Part shown: piece by piece, positions 23,199 to 29,290 of the stretch
Layout of the letters: the number at the start of each line of letters is the position of its first letter
Numbering within the stretch: the stretch's first letter is position 1
Source of the DNA: a virus
Strand: one strand, 5' to 3'
IMG/VR virus record: IMGVR_UViG_3300024259_001156
Span: 1 to 38,088 of that record
DNA length: 38,088 nucleotides
Notes under the pieces: generated by a model
Seen by the model: only the letters and a program-made list of their open reading frames with translations
Database searches by the model: none
What the model was told of the DNA's origin: nothing
Position numbers and translations under genes: made by a program

Positions 23199-23635
23199 TC
23201 CTTGAGCTGCTTGAACTTATTAGGCCAATCTTTTTGACCTATATCCTTACTAATCATCCATATAAACTGAGCTACCAAAGCGCAGATAATCCACCATATC
23301 CACGGCAACGGCCATACAAAGACGAGCATCATGGGCCAGCGGAGAAAGCTGAATACGTGATACCAAGTGAACAGAGAGGGTAGTAGGCAGAAGTCCATCT
23401 TGGTTATGTGGGGATCTACGCCAAATTTAACCCGCCATCTATCAAGCATCCATCTACAGTAGGGAATCGTCCATACCTTATGGCTCCAATGGGTATGGTC
23501 AAAAGCCCTTAACGTATGCGTGAAGGATACGCTAATGCTGTTGAGCAGAAGGAATAGTATAATCACCCAGGACTGAGCGGTGAACCAATCCATCCACTGT
23601 ATAATAGGTAAGAGCGTTATACGTATAACATCCAT
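23186..23635 (-). CDS. Multi-pass membrane protein (149 aa)
   Basis: AAGGAGG lies 7 bases before the ATG at 23635. The protein has a hydrophobic segment at about 22-42 (SWVIILFLLLNSISVSF) and a cluster of Trp-rich hydrophobic segments at about 98-130 (WPMMLVFVWPLPWIWWIICA), so two to four membrane passes are likely. The loop between them is rich in His, Trp and Arg. No lysis family is recognised, and it is not positioned in an obvious lysis cassette. Confidence 0.6.
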   Translation of the reverse strand: MDVIRITLLPIIQWMDWFTAQSWVIILFLLLNSISVSFTHTLRAFDHTHWSHKVWTIPYCRWMLDRWRVKFGVDPHITKMDFCLLPSLFTWYHVFSFLRWPMMLVFVWPLPWIWWIICALVAQFIWMISKDIGQKDWPNKFKQLKEWMI

Positions 23636-23814
23636 TATTCATCCTCCTTATACTTCTTTGATTCCATTATGTGCATACCCTTAGGTCGCCGTATAACCAC
23701 CTTGAAAAACAACACCTCCGCGTCTTCATCAAATGCCTGTAAATCTTCCAACAAGAAACCGACTGCGGTTGTGATATATTGCTGCCTATATCTGCGTTCC
23801 CCCTTGATTACCAT
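23635..23814 (-). CDS. Hypothetical protein (59 aa)
   Basis: I start at ATG 23814, which overlaps the upstream stop (TGATG) and has AAGGAGG four bases before it. The protein (MVIKGERRYRQQYITTAVGF...) combines a basic N-terminus with an acidic and hydrophobic middle (LEDLQAFDEDAEVLFFKVV). Unknown function. Confidence 0.5.
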   Translation of the reverse strand: MVIKGERRYRQQYITTAVGFLLEDLQAFDEDAEVLFFKVVIRRPKGMHIMESKKYKEDE

Positions 23815-24020
23815 CACTCCTCCTTCATTTTGGTGCGGTCCAATTGTTTACATACATCCTCATGGCCCCTTGGGTAAATCCAATGATTTGTTGAAAAGTA
23901 GAATCCCCCAGGTTTCGAGGAGGCGATTTGGCGTATTGCTCCACAATCAGGGCACCACATTATACCCCATTGTGCGCTCATCCAAGGGAATGCTCTACTA
24001 TGTCTACACCTTGTATTCAT
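23814..24020 (-). CDS. Small Cys-containing hypothetical protein (68 aa)
   Basis: ATG 24020 is favoured because AGGAG then lies 7 bases upstream. One CxxC knuckle (WCPDCGAI) and further Cys and His residues (CRHS, HEDVCKQ) suggest a possible zinc site. It is coupled to the next leftward gene by a TGATG overlap. Not assigned to a family. Confidence 0.5.
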   Translation of the reverse strand: MNTRCRHSRAFPWMSAQWGIMWCPDCGAIRQIASSKPGGFYFSTNHWIYPRGHEDVCKQLDRTKMKEE

Positions 24021-24030
24021 GTTCATTCTC

Positions 24031-24198
24031 CTATCTGCACCAAGTAAGCCAGATAAAGACAGTTATGCCGATAGTCTGATAGATGAAATTCATAGCGGGT
24101 AGATTATGTCCGCGAAGTGTCCTTACAATATTGACCAACGTAAACAAAATCCCGAGAGATAAAGCACAGAACCTGATGCCCTCAACAATAGATTCCAT
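24031..24198 (-). CDS. Small two-pass membrane protein (55 aa)
   Basis: ATG 24198 (MESIVEGIRFCALSLGILF) is preferred because GAGG lies 5 bases upstream; a longer frame to 24231 exists. Two hydrophobic stretches (about 8-23 and 38-53) are separated by a basic turn (VRTLRGHN). It has the size and layout of small phage membrane proteins; no specific role can be given. Confidence 0.5.
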   Translation of the reverse strand: MESIVEGIRFCALSLGILFTLVNIVRTLRGHNLPAMNFIYQTIGITVFIWLTWCR

Positions 24199-24205
24199 TC
24201 CATCC

Positions 24206-24406
24206 TCACTTATAACGGGGCAGATGCCCACAGTGACGAGCTATAACCTCTCCGATGGTGATCTCTTCTACTTGTGCTTCCCTGCGTAGCTTCTTGATGA
24301 GCGAGGAGGGTAGTTCAATATCCAGCCATACACCTTTCTCGCTGTATTCGCTGCGCCCTCTTCCAATCATTTTGACCTTCTGGTGTCCCATTATTCTATC
24401 TGACAT
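24206..24406 (-). CDS. Small ribbon-helix-helix-like protein (66 aa)
   Basis: The start at ATG 24406 overlaps the upstream stop (TAATG) and has GAGGGG upstream. The segment GVWLDIELPSSLIKKLRREAQVEEITIGEVIARH resembles a ribbon-helix-helix DNA-binding fold: a beta-strand, then two helices. It would make a plausible small transcription regulator for this phage. The assignment is by pattern only. Confidence 0.5.
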   Translation of the reverse strand: MSDRIMGHQKVKMIGRGRSEYSEKGVWLDIELPSSLIKKLRREAQVEEITIGEVIARHCGHLPRYK

Positions 24407-24699
24407 TATCCCCTCTTTCTTATGACCCGCCACAACTCAGGAGGGCAACGGGCTATGATGGCTTGTGGTGGCACCTCTTTGGCAAGGCGGCTGCTCCATA
24501 CCTCCCTGATGTAATCACCCGCCTTGCGGTTGTGCTTGCGCCAAATGCGTATCTCACTATTTATCAGCGAGTAATAGACCTCGCCGTCCCTATAGATCCT
24601 CTTTTTGCTCGTCGTATTCGACCCCGATCTCAAAGGCAATGTCCCATATCTTGCTCGTTTCATCATCCAACCATTCATCGTGATGTAGTTCGTGGGCAA
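24406..24699 (-). CDS. Basic hypothetical protein (up to 97 aa), start uncertain
   Basis: The open frame is 97 codons, but it overlaps the upstream gene by 110 bases, so the real start is probably later; no good start codon with a ribosome site is visible near 24590. The C-terminal part is very basic and Trp-rich (IRIWRKHNRKAGDYIREVW). The stop overlaps the next start. Unknown function. Confidence 0.45.
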   Translation of the reverse strand: MPTNYITMNGWMMKRARYGTLPLRSGSNTTSKKRIYRDGEVYYSLINSEIRIWRKHNRKAGDYIREVWSSRLAKEVPPQAIIARCPPELWRVIRKRG

Positions 24700-24808
24700 T
24701 GGCTTCTGCGAGGGTGGTCATATTGACAGCATCCCATTCGGGTGTAATATGCTCAAGAAACAAGTGCCTTCCCATCTTATATGCTTGGGTAATTTGTTTA
24801 TTTGTCAT
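24590..24808 (-). CDS. Hypothetical protein with HExxH motif (72 aa)
   Basis: The 72-aa protein contains IAHELHHDEW with an HExxH arrangement (H39, E40, H43), the zinc-binding signature of metallopeptidases, but is too short for most such families and has a long acidic tail. It may be a degenerate or minimal metal-binding protein. A second HExxH protein lies at 25059-25364 in the same leftward block. Confidence 0.55.
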   Translation of the reverse strand: MTNKQITQAYKMGRHLFLEHITPEWDAVNMTTLAEAIAHELHHDEWLDDETSKIWDIAFEIGVEYDEQKEDL

Positions 24809-24809
24809 C

Positions 24810-24935
24810 TTAGTTCTCCAACAGGCGATGGATGCGCTGGCGACGTTCGGAGGCGAACTGATTCTTGAGGTTGTTATACATATAACGGGCGGCGGCGAAG
24901 GTTGCGGAGGTGATTAGGAGGGTTGCGAGTTCCAT
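24810..24935 (-). CDS. Small hypothetical protein (41 aa)
   Basis: ATG 24935 with AGGA about 8 bases upstream, ending at TAA one base before the next leftward gene. The N-terminus is hydrophobic (MELATLLITSATFAAARYMY), possibly a single membrane segment, followed by a basic tail (ERRQRIHRLL). It is the first gene after the leftward promoter at 24977-25005, which supports it being real. Confidence 0.55.
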   Translation of the reverse strand: MELATLLITSATFAAARYMYNNLKNQFASERRQRIHRLLEN

Positions 24936-24976
24936 TTTATTTTCCTGGTTGGGGTGAGGGTTAATTCTTACTTATA

Positions 24977-25005
24977 ATAATACAAAATTAAACTTTATAA
25001 AGCAA
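24977..25005 (-). promoter_or_regulatory. Leftward promoter (TTGCTT-17-TATTAT)
   Basis: On the minus strand TTGCTT (25000-25005), a 17-bp spacer and TATTAT (24977-24982) are followed by TATAAGTAAG. It lies just after the terminator of the 25059 gene and before the 41-aa gene, so it should start the long leftward operon of small genes. Confidence 0.65.
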
Positions 25006-25030
25006 GGATTATTTTAGGTATAATAAAATA

Positions 25031-25050
25031 AAAAAAGGGGCCGAAGCCCC
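25031..25050 (-). terminator. Intrinsic terminator with UUCG tetraloop (leftward)
   Basis: On the minus strand, GGGGC-TTCG-GCCCC (25037-25050) is followed by seven T (25030-25036), a classic rho-independent terminator. It sits 8 bases after the stop of the HExxH gene at 25059 and separates it from the next leftward promoter. Confidence 0.9.
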
Positions 25051-25058
25051 ATATTTTA

Positions 25059-25364
25059 TTAATTTGCTTGGTTATAGATTTTCCAAACCATCTCACAGTA
25101 GTAATTAAAACTCTTGCCATGCGACTGCTCTTTGCAGTAGGAATCAAAATCCATTTCGTAATGCGCGTGATGTGCAAATTCATGTAAAGCAGTTCTAATT
25201 TCATGGTGACCAAAAAAGAGAGTGATTTCGCCCATTGCTGGCTGGTAAATACCTGCCATTGAGGAGGAGCTTTTCGGATTGAAATGAACCATCGGCATAT
25301 CTATATTTAAGGTTCTGCTGATGTTTTTGAAGGTTTCGATTATGTTGGTTTGCCGGTTGGTCAT
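25059..25364 (-). CDS. SprT-like zinc metallopeptidase-like protein (101 aa)
   Basis: The protein has RTALHEFAHHAHYE with HExxH at about 61-65 and a downstream HGKSF about 20 residues later, the pattern of SprT-like and phage 'putative metallopeptidase' proteins (HExxH plus a third His). MGEITLFFG preceding the motif is the expected edge strand. Such proteins are common in phage genomes; the substrate is unknown. It is a single-gene transcription unit, with its own promoter at 25407-25435 and terminator at 25031-25050. Confidence 0.7.
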   Translation of the reverse strand: MTNRQTNIIETFKNISRTLNIDMPMVHFNPKSSSSMAGIYQPAMGEITLFFGHHEIRTALHEFAHHAHYEMDFDSYCKEQSHGKSFNYYCEMVWKIYNQAN

Positions 25365-25406
25365 TTTCTCATCTCCTGTGTGTGTCTCTCTCTACTCTCT
25401 ACTTAT

Positions 25407-25435
25407 AATATAATAAATAGTTTTCTATAAAGCAA
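25407..25435 (-). promoter_or_regulatory. Leftward promoter (TTGCTT-17-TATATT)
   Basis: On the minus strand TTGCTT (25430-25435), a 17-bp spacer and TATATT (25407-25412) are followed by ATAAGTAGAG. The spacer end AAAACTATTTA is identical to that of the promoter at 622-650. It serves the metallopeptidase-like gene. I see no comparable rightward promoter for the tail genes in 25364-25493. Confidence 0.7.
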
Positions 25436-25492
25436 GGACTATTTTCACTTATTTTAAAACCACCGCAAATTATTTCAGACAAGGAGGACTCC

Positions 25493-25993
25493 ATGAGCCT
25501 GAACGCCACAGCAGACATTGAGCTATCCGTAGACGGCTATTGCACATTTTCTCAGATACAAGCCCTATTACCTTATAGAACGCTCTCCAACGCATCGCAG
25601 CCTACCCGCCTGCAAGCCCTTGTGATGACGAGGGATGTCTTTGCACAGATCAATGGTATGCTGGATGTCCTGGGGTATGAGATAGCCGTAGCCAGTGCTA
25701 ATACAACCTCTATACGCATCCTGGGGCGTTTGAATAGCCTGGGGTCAGGAGCGCAGATAGAAGCCTCTGCTTACTCAGCGGGTAATGAGGTAAGGTCAGA
25801 GCATTCGGTGGATCTACAGGAGCAGTTTGATAACCTGATGGAGCAGTTTGCCAAGGGATTGATCTCCCTACCTAATGCAGCTCGTAAGCCTTCTTTCATC
25901 CATAGGGCTGATGAGCAAGAGGGATCGTATCGTTTCCATCGTCCTTTCGGTAATGAGGCAGGGCCAACCTTCACCAAGAATTTCAATTTTTAA
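25493..25993 (+). CDS. Head-tail connector or neck-like protein (166 aa)
   Basis: The first rightward gene of the tail module, with AAGGAGG before the ATG. It starts with beta-rich sequence and has ALVMTRDVFAQINGMLDVLGY (about 42-62), of the kind seen in phage connector or adaptor proteins that sit between portal and tail. The position just before the gpG-type and tail-terminator-like genes supports this. The C-terminus (HRPFGNEAGPTF) is not diagnostic. The assignment is mostly by gene order. Confidence 0.5.
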   Translation: MSLNATADIELSVDGYCTFSQIQALLPYRTLSNASQPTRLQALVMTRDVFAQINGMLDVLGYEIAVASANTTSIRILGRLNSLGSGAQIEASAYSAGNEVRSEHSVDLQEQFDNLMEQFAKGLISLPNAARKPSFIHRADEQEGSYRFHRPFGNEAGPTFTKNFNF

Positions 25994-26530
25994 ATGGCTA
26001 AACTATCTAATACAGGCGGGATGCTCGGCATCACCTTTGAGGTTGAGGGTGTGCCGCAGATGGCGCGTGTATTGGGTATCAGCTTCAAGCGCGTCAAGGA
26101 CTTACGGCCTGTATGGGATGATATAGCCGATGATTTTGTTAAGGGTGAGAAGAGCCTATTTAGTCGGCAGGGAGCAAAGCAGGGATGGGCAGCGTGGGCA
26201 CCGCTCAATCCTGACTATGTGAAGTGGAAGAAATCAAAAGGCTTTTCCACCCGAATTCTCCAGCGCAAGGGCGATCTAAAGGACTCACTCACTCGTCGCA
26301 GTGATAAGAACTTCATCTTTAAACCCCGCAAATTAGGGATGGAGATAGGCACAAAAGTCCCGTATGCCAAGTATCACCAGCGGGGCGTTCCAAAGAATAA
26401 GCTACCCAAGAGAGAGCCAATCAGGATAACCAATACGCAGAGAAAAACATGGGTCAAGTTGATACAGAAATATGTGATCGAATCGGGACAGTTTGAGCGT
26501 AGTAACTTTAAGAGTAGGATTAGACCTTAA
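25994..26530 (+). CDS. Phage virion morphogenesis / tail completion protein (Mu gpG-like)
   Basis: The 178-aa protein shows the gpG-like pattern: SRQGAKQGWAAWAPLNPDYV, LQRKGDLKDSL, MEIGTKVPYAKYHQRG and the late LPKREPIRITNTQRKTW. It is an established family of neck or tail-completion proteins. It follows the connector-like gene without overlap and overlaps the next gene by one base (TAATG). Confidence 0.75.
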   Translation: MAKLSNTGGMLGITFEVEGVPQMARVLGISFKRVKDLRPVWDDIADDFVKGEKSLFSRQGAKQGWAAWAPLNPDYVKWKKSKGFSTRILQRKGDLKDSLTRRSDKNFIFKPRKLGMEIGTKVPYAKYHQRGVPKNKLPKREPIRITNTQRKTWVKLIQKYVIESGQFERSNFKSRIRP

Positions 26531-27015
26531 TGGCTGGCAAGAAAGACATATCCTGGGTATCAGATAAGATAGCCATCGTGCTAAAAGCGGATCTCCCGGC
26601 CAAGCTGGATTTGTTGGATATAGAATATGGGGATAGTATCACCCTTGATGATATACCCAACGAAAACTATTTCATCAGCGAGCTACGCAAGCCACCGGGG
26701 TTTCCCATCTGTTGTATCATACCCGATACAACCAACCAATCGCCCTTCACAGGCGATCAGCGGTATGGTATAGAATACCATTCACTAACCATCTCTATTG
26801 CACTCACCGCCAATTTAGGGGAGGAGGATCTTAAGCGTCGAACGATCCGAACCATACGGGGTATCTCTGAAGTGCTGGACGCAGATCCGCAACTCAATAG
26901 CACCGTGGAGGATACTATACAAATGTCCAAAGAATATGGCGAGCTACAGTTCGGTGAACATGCGCTCTTGCAAGAGGCACAGTTGATCATTCAAGTTGAA
27001 ACATTAACAGAATAG
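26530..27015 (+). CDS. Tail terminator / completion-like protein (161 aa)
   Basis: A 161-aa soluble protein located between the gpG-like gene and the tail tube, the usual place of the tail terminator. It has helical N-terminus, beta-rich middle (HSLTISIALTANLGEEDLKR) and C-terminal strand (EAQLIIQVETL), consistent with that fold. The call is from position and pattern, not from a strong motif. Confidence 0.5.
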   Translation: MAGKKDISWVSDKIAIVLKADLPAKLDLLDIEYGDSITLDDIPNENYFISELRKPPGFPICCIIPDTTNQSPFTGDQRYGIEYHSLTISIALTANLGEEDLKRRTIRTIRGISEVLDADPQLNSTVEDTIQMSKEYGELQFGEHALLQEAQLIIQVETLTE

Positions 27016-27025
27016 GGGGATTAGA

Positions 27026-27208
27026 ATGCCCAAGTATCGTTATGAGGGGAAAGCACCTACGCGCATCGGCATAGGTGCAGTTGAATATGGGATGGTGGTT
27101 GAGCTGCCCACAGCGCCCAACCGTCTATTTGTTGAGATCAAAGAGGTAGTGGCTCCGGTGATCAAGCCGGTCAAGACATTGCCTAAAATCACCAAGGAGG
27201 ATCAGTAA
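27026..27208 (+). CDS. Small hypothetical protein (60 aa)
   Basis: GGGGGA lies before the ATG. The protein (MPKYRYEGKAPTRIGIGAVE...) is small, basic and Pro/Val-rich, with a possible beta-barrel N-terminus. It overlaps the tail tube gene by one base. Small proteins at this place are frequent in siphovirus genomes; the role is not known. Confidence 0.55.
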   Translation: MPKYRYEGKAPTRIGIGAVEYGMVVELPTAPNRLFVEIKEVVAPVIKPVKTLPKITKEDQ

Positions 27209-28413
27209 TGAGCACTCTATTTCCCGGTAGTCAAGTAGTTCTTTATGCAATGAAGGAAACGACCTATGGGACGCCACAAAAGGCCACTCCCACGGATGCT
27301 TTTCTGACGCTATCGGAGTCGTTCACTCCCGCACAGGAGCGCGAGAACAGGGATGATCGCACTGAGTCGAGCGACTTCCTTGAACAGGTGACAGGCCGCA
27401 AGTCGGCTGATTGGGAGATCACCAAGCTACTCTTACCATCGGGTAATGTGACGATACAACCTGATGATACGCACTTGCTGGAAGCTGCTTTTGGTCATCT
27501 CTCTTTTGGCACTACGGCTATTGAGTATCTCCAGGCAACTGCTCATACTACCTCGCTGACTATTCGGCGTGGTGTCAGGGGTGGTGGTGCCTCTCAGGCC
27601 AGTTTCCAAGAGCATGTCATGGGAGCCATATGTAACAAGGTAGAATTCTCCTGGGGTAATCAGGGCCATAATAACCAAGCACAGGTAGTCTATTCGGGTA
27701 TGGCTAAAGAGTGGGGCTTTACCGGCAATTCGACGTATAATCCCGACGCCGACTCTACTATCGCCACAGATGCCAATTATGTCACTATGCCTACCAATGG
27801 CGAGTATAACTTTACTCGTGGCTCGCAGTTGTATTTCAATACCGACGTTGTTGAGACGGCGGGTGGCTCTGGTATCATGGTTGATTCTGTCAACCTAACT
27901 ACCAACCAAGTTATCTTTACCGAGACGCTGGATAATACGCATAGCGGAGCCTCTGCTATGATTCCGTACAATCCCACAGGGACCACTACAGGCAGTCCTA
28001 TTCACGCCAGGATGGGTATGCTCTCGCTGGATGGCTCTGCTGTGGCTGTTAAACATCTGGGTGGACGTATCACCTTTGAGGATAACCGTGGGTTGCTCAA
28101 TGAAGAGGTGGGGACCGATTCGGCTTCTGAGGTCTTGAGGCAGGGCAAGCGCAATGTAACCTTCTCGCTCGATATGTATATGAAAAAGCTCAACACCAAT
28201 ATTCTGTTGGGTGGGATGTATAACAATACTGCTTCTGATATTCGCGTCAATATTGGTCAGAATACCGGGGCGACGGTCACATTCGTTATGAAGAAAGCCA
28301 AATGGGATATGGTCGGTCCCGACATTGCCGACAATGATATGGCTCGTATTACCCTGACGGGTAGGGCTTATGGAACTAATGGCAATGACTCGCTGCTGAT
28401 GCGTATCCGCTAA
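27208..28413 (+). CDS. Major tail (tube) protein (401 aa)
   Basis: The start SQVVLYAMKETTYGTPQ and FTPAQERENRDDRTESSDF are typical of siphovirus tail tube proteins, which begin with a hairpin and loop that stack hexameric rings. The body is beta-rich. At 401 aa it is longer than the minimal tube protein, so it may carry an extra surface domain in the middle, around 120-270. AAGGAGG precedes the ATG. It directly precedes the chaperone and tape-measure genes, as expected. Confidence 0.8.
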   Translation: MSTLFPGSQVVLYAMKETTYGTPQKATPTDAFLTLSESFTPAQERENRDDRTESSDFLEQVTGRKSADWEITKLLLPSGNVTIQPDDTHLLEAAFGHLSFGTTAIEYLQATAHTTSLTIRRGVRGGGASQASFQEHVMGAICNKVEFSWGNQGHNNQAQVVYSGMAKEWGFTGNSTYNPDADSTIATDANYVTMPTNGEYNFTRGSQLYFNTDVVETAGGSGIMVDSVNLTTNQVIFTETLDNTHSGASAMIPYNPTGTTTGSPIHARMGMLSLDGSAVAVKHLGGRITFEDNRGLLNEEVGTDSASEVLRQGKRNVTFSLDMYMKKLNTNILLGGMYNNTASDIRVNIGQNTGATVTFVMKKAKWDMVGPDIADNDMARITLTGRAYGTNGNDSLLMRIR

Positions 28414-28429
28414 CCACTGGGGATAGTGG
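28414..28429 (+). other. Small hairpin between tail tube and chaperone genes
   Basis: CCACT (28414-28418) pairs with AGTGG (28425-28429) around a 6-base loop just after the tail tube stop. There is no T-run. It could damp readthrough so that the abundant tube protein is made in excess over the chaperone; this is inference from a short stem. Confidence 0.3.
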
Positions 28430-28447
28430 CTCATTTAAAGGAGTTGC

Positions 28448-28918
28448 ATGGCTCTTAAGCTGTCGTTGAAAGATAAGAAGTATGTTCCTGAGTGGGGGGG
28501 CAATCGTGAGGTTGCTCCCTCCGAACAAATCGCTCTGACCTATGCTCCGTTGTCCGTAGAAGATCTTTTTGCTGTTCAGCGAGACACGAAGATAAATGTC
28601 ATGGCGGGGTTACAGTTTGATGTAGAAGACTTGGATGCCGTTGACCAGCACTGGGGTCTTATCAAGCATGTATTGGAGAAGTATACCAAGGATTATGAAA
28701 ACATCACCGTCGATGGTGAACCCATTACTGATGCGGTGAAACTGTTTGATGTGCTTGGGCCTTCTCATATGGAGCTACTTGCTGAGATCTTCGGCGCTGT
28801 ATTGAATGCTTCAACGGGGTCAGAGGAAGACGTAAAAAACTCACCCTCGGACTCAGGGCAAGAGAATCCGGCCAGCGATACGACTGCGGAGCCTGTGTCC
28901 GAGACGGAAGACAAGTAG
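28448..28918 (+). CDS. Tail assembly chaperone, short form (gpG-like)
   Basis: A 156-aa protein between tail tube and tape measure, the place of lambda gpG-type chaperones. AAAGGAG precedes the ATG. LSVEDLFAVQRDTKINVMAG and VKLFDVLGPSHMELLAEIFG are helical. The unshifted C-terminus is acidic and low-complexity (SPSDSGQENPASDTTAEPVS), as in other short forms. The slippery heptamer lies at codons 129-131. Confidence 0.75.
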   Translation: MALKLSLKDKKYVPEWGGNREVAPSEQIALTYAPLSVEDLFAVQRDTKINVMAGLQFDVEDLDAVDQHWGLIKHVLEKYTKDYENITVDGEPITDAVKLFDVLGPSHMELLAEIFGAVLNASTGSEEDVKNSPSDSGQENPASDTTAEPVSETEDK

Positions 28919-29289
28919 AGCGCAACTGCAAGGATGAGCATATCCCCATAGCTGAGAAGCTAAACAGTTTCCCGCTGTATGATTTAGGGGGAGAGAATGG
29001 ATCGTGGGAGTGCCCCTGTTCGGCAGTCCCACTTTCCATATGGGAGACATTGGATCTTTTCTTTATGTGCTATACAAGGGTGCCCGGTATGGCTGGATGG
29101 GGTTTACAGAGGACGGCCTATCCTATAGATGGGACGCCCTATGAGCAAGATAACTGGACGATGTGGGCCTTTAGTCTGATCGAGCAAGAGTTTTATCGTA
29201 TACAGTCAGAGCAACAAGATGAGAATAAACGAGCGCAAGAGTTAGCCAGATCGCATCAACAGGCGGTACAACAGGGTAAACAGGGGTAG
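28448..29289 (+). CDS. Tail assembly chaperone, -1 frameshift fusion (gpGT-like)
   Basis: Reading in frame to A AAA AAC (28834-28840) and slipping back one base continues the frame from 28840 to TAG at 29287-29289. It gives 131 + 149 = 280 residues. The second frame is fully open across the junction and contains PLYDLGGENGSWECPCSAVP and FMCYTRVPGMAGWGLQR followed by a Glu/Gln-rich helix. This is the arrangement established for lambda G/GT and related siphoviruses. The T part has no suitable separate start before ATG 29074. Confidence 0.8.
28834..28903 (+). promoter_or_regulatory. Programmed -1 frameshift site with downstream stem
   Basis: The heptamer A AAA AAC (28834-28840) is in the correct phase (X XXY YYZ). 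Five bases later CTCGGAC (28846-28852) can pair perfectly with GTCCGAG (28897-28903) across a 44-base loop that could hold further structure. Heptamer, spacer and stem match the usual stimulated frameshift design. Confidence 0.8.
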
Positions 29290-29290
29290 A

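Noticed and set aside
25364-25493. Rightward promoter for the tail genes
   Set aside because: The AT-rich interval contains the leftward promoter, but I found no convincing rightward -35/-10 pair; the tail genes may use a phage-specific or distant promoter.
29050-29289. Separate 79-codon gene starting at a weak codon between chaperone and tape measure
   Set aside because: The frame is open back to the A AAA AAC site and is better explained as the frameshifted C-terminal part of the chaperone.
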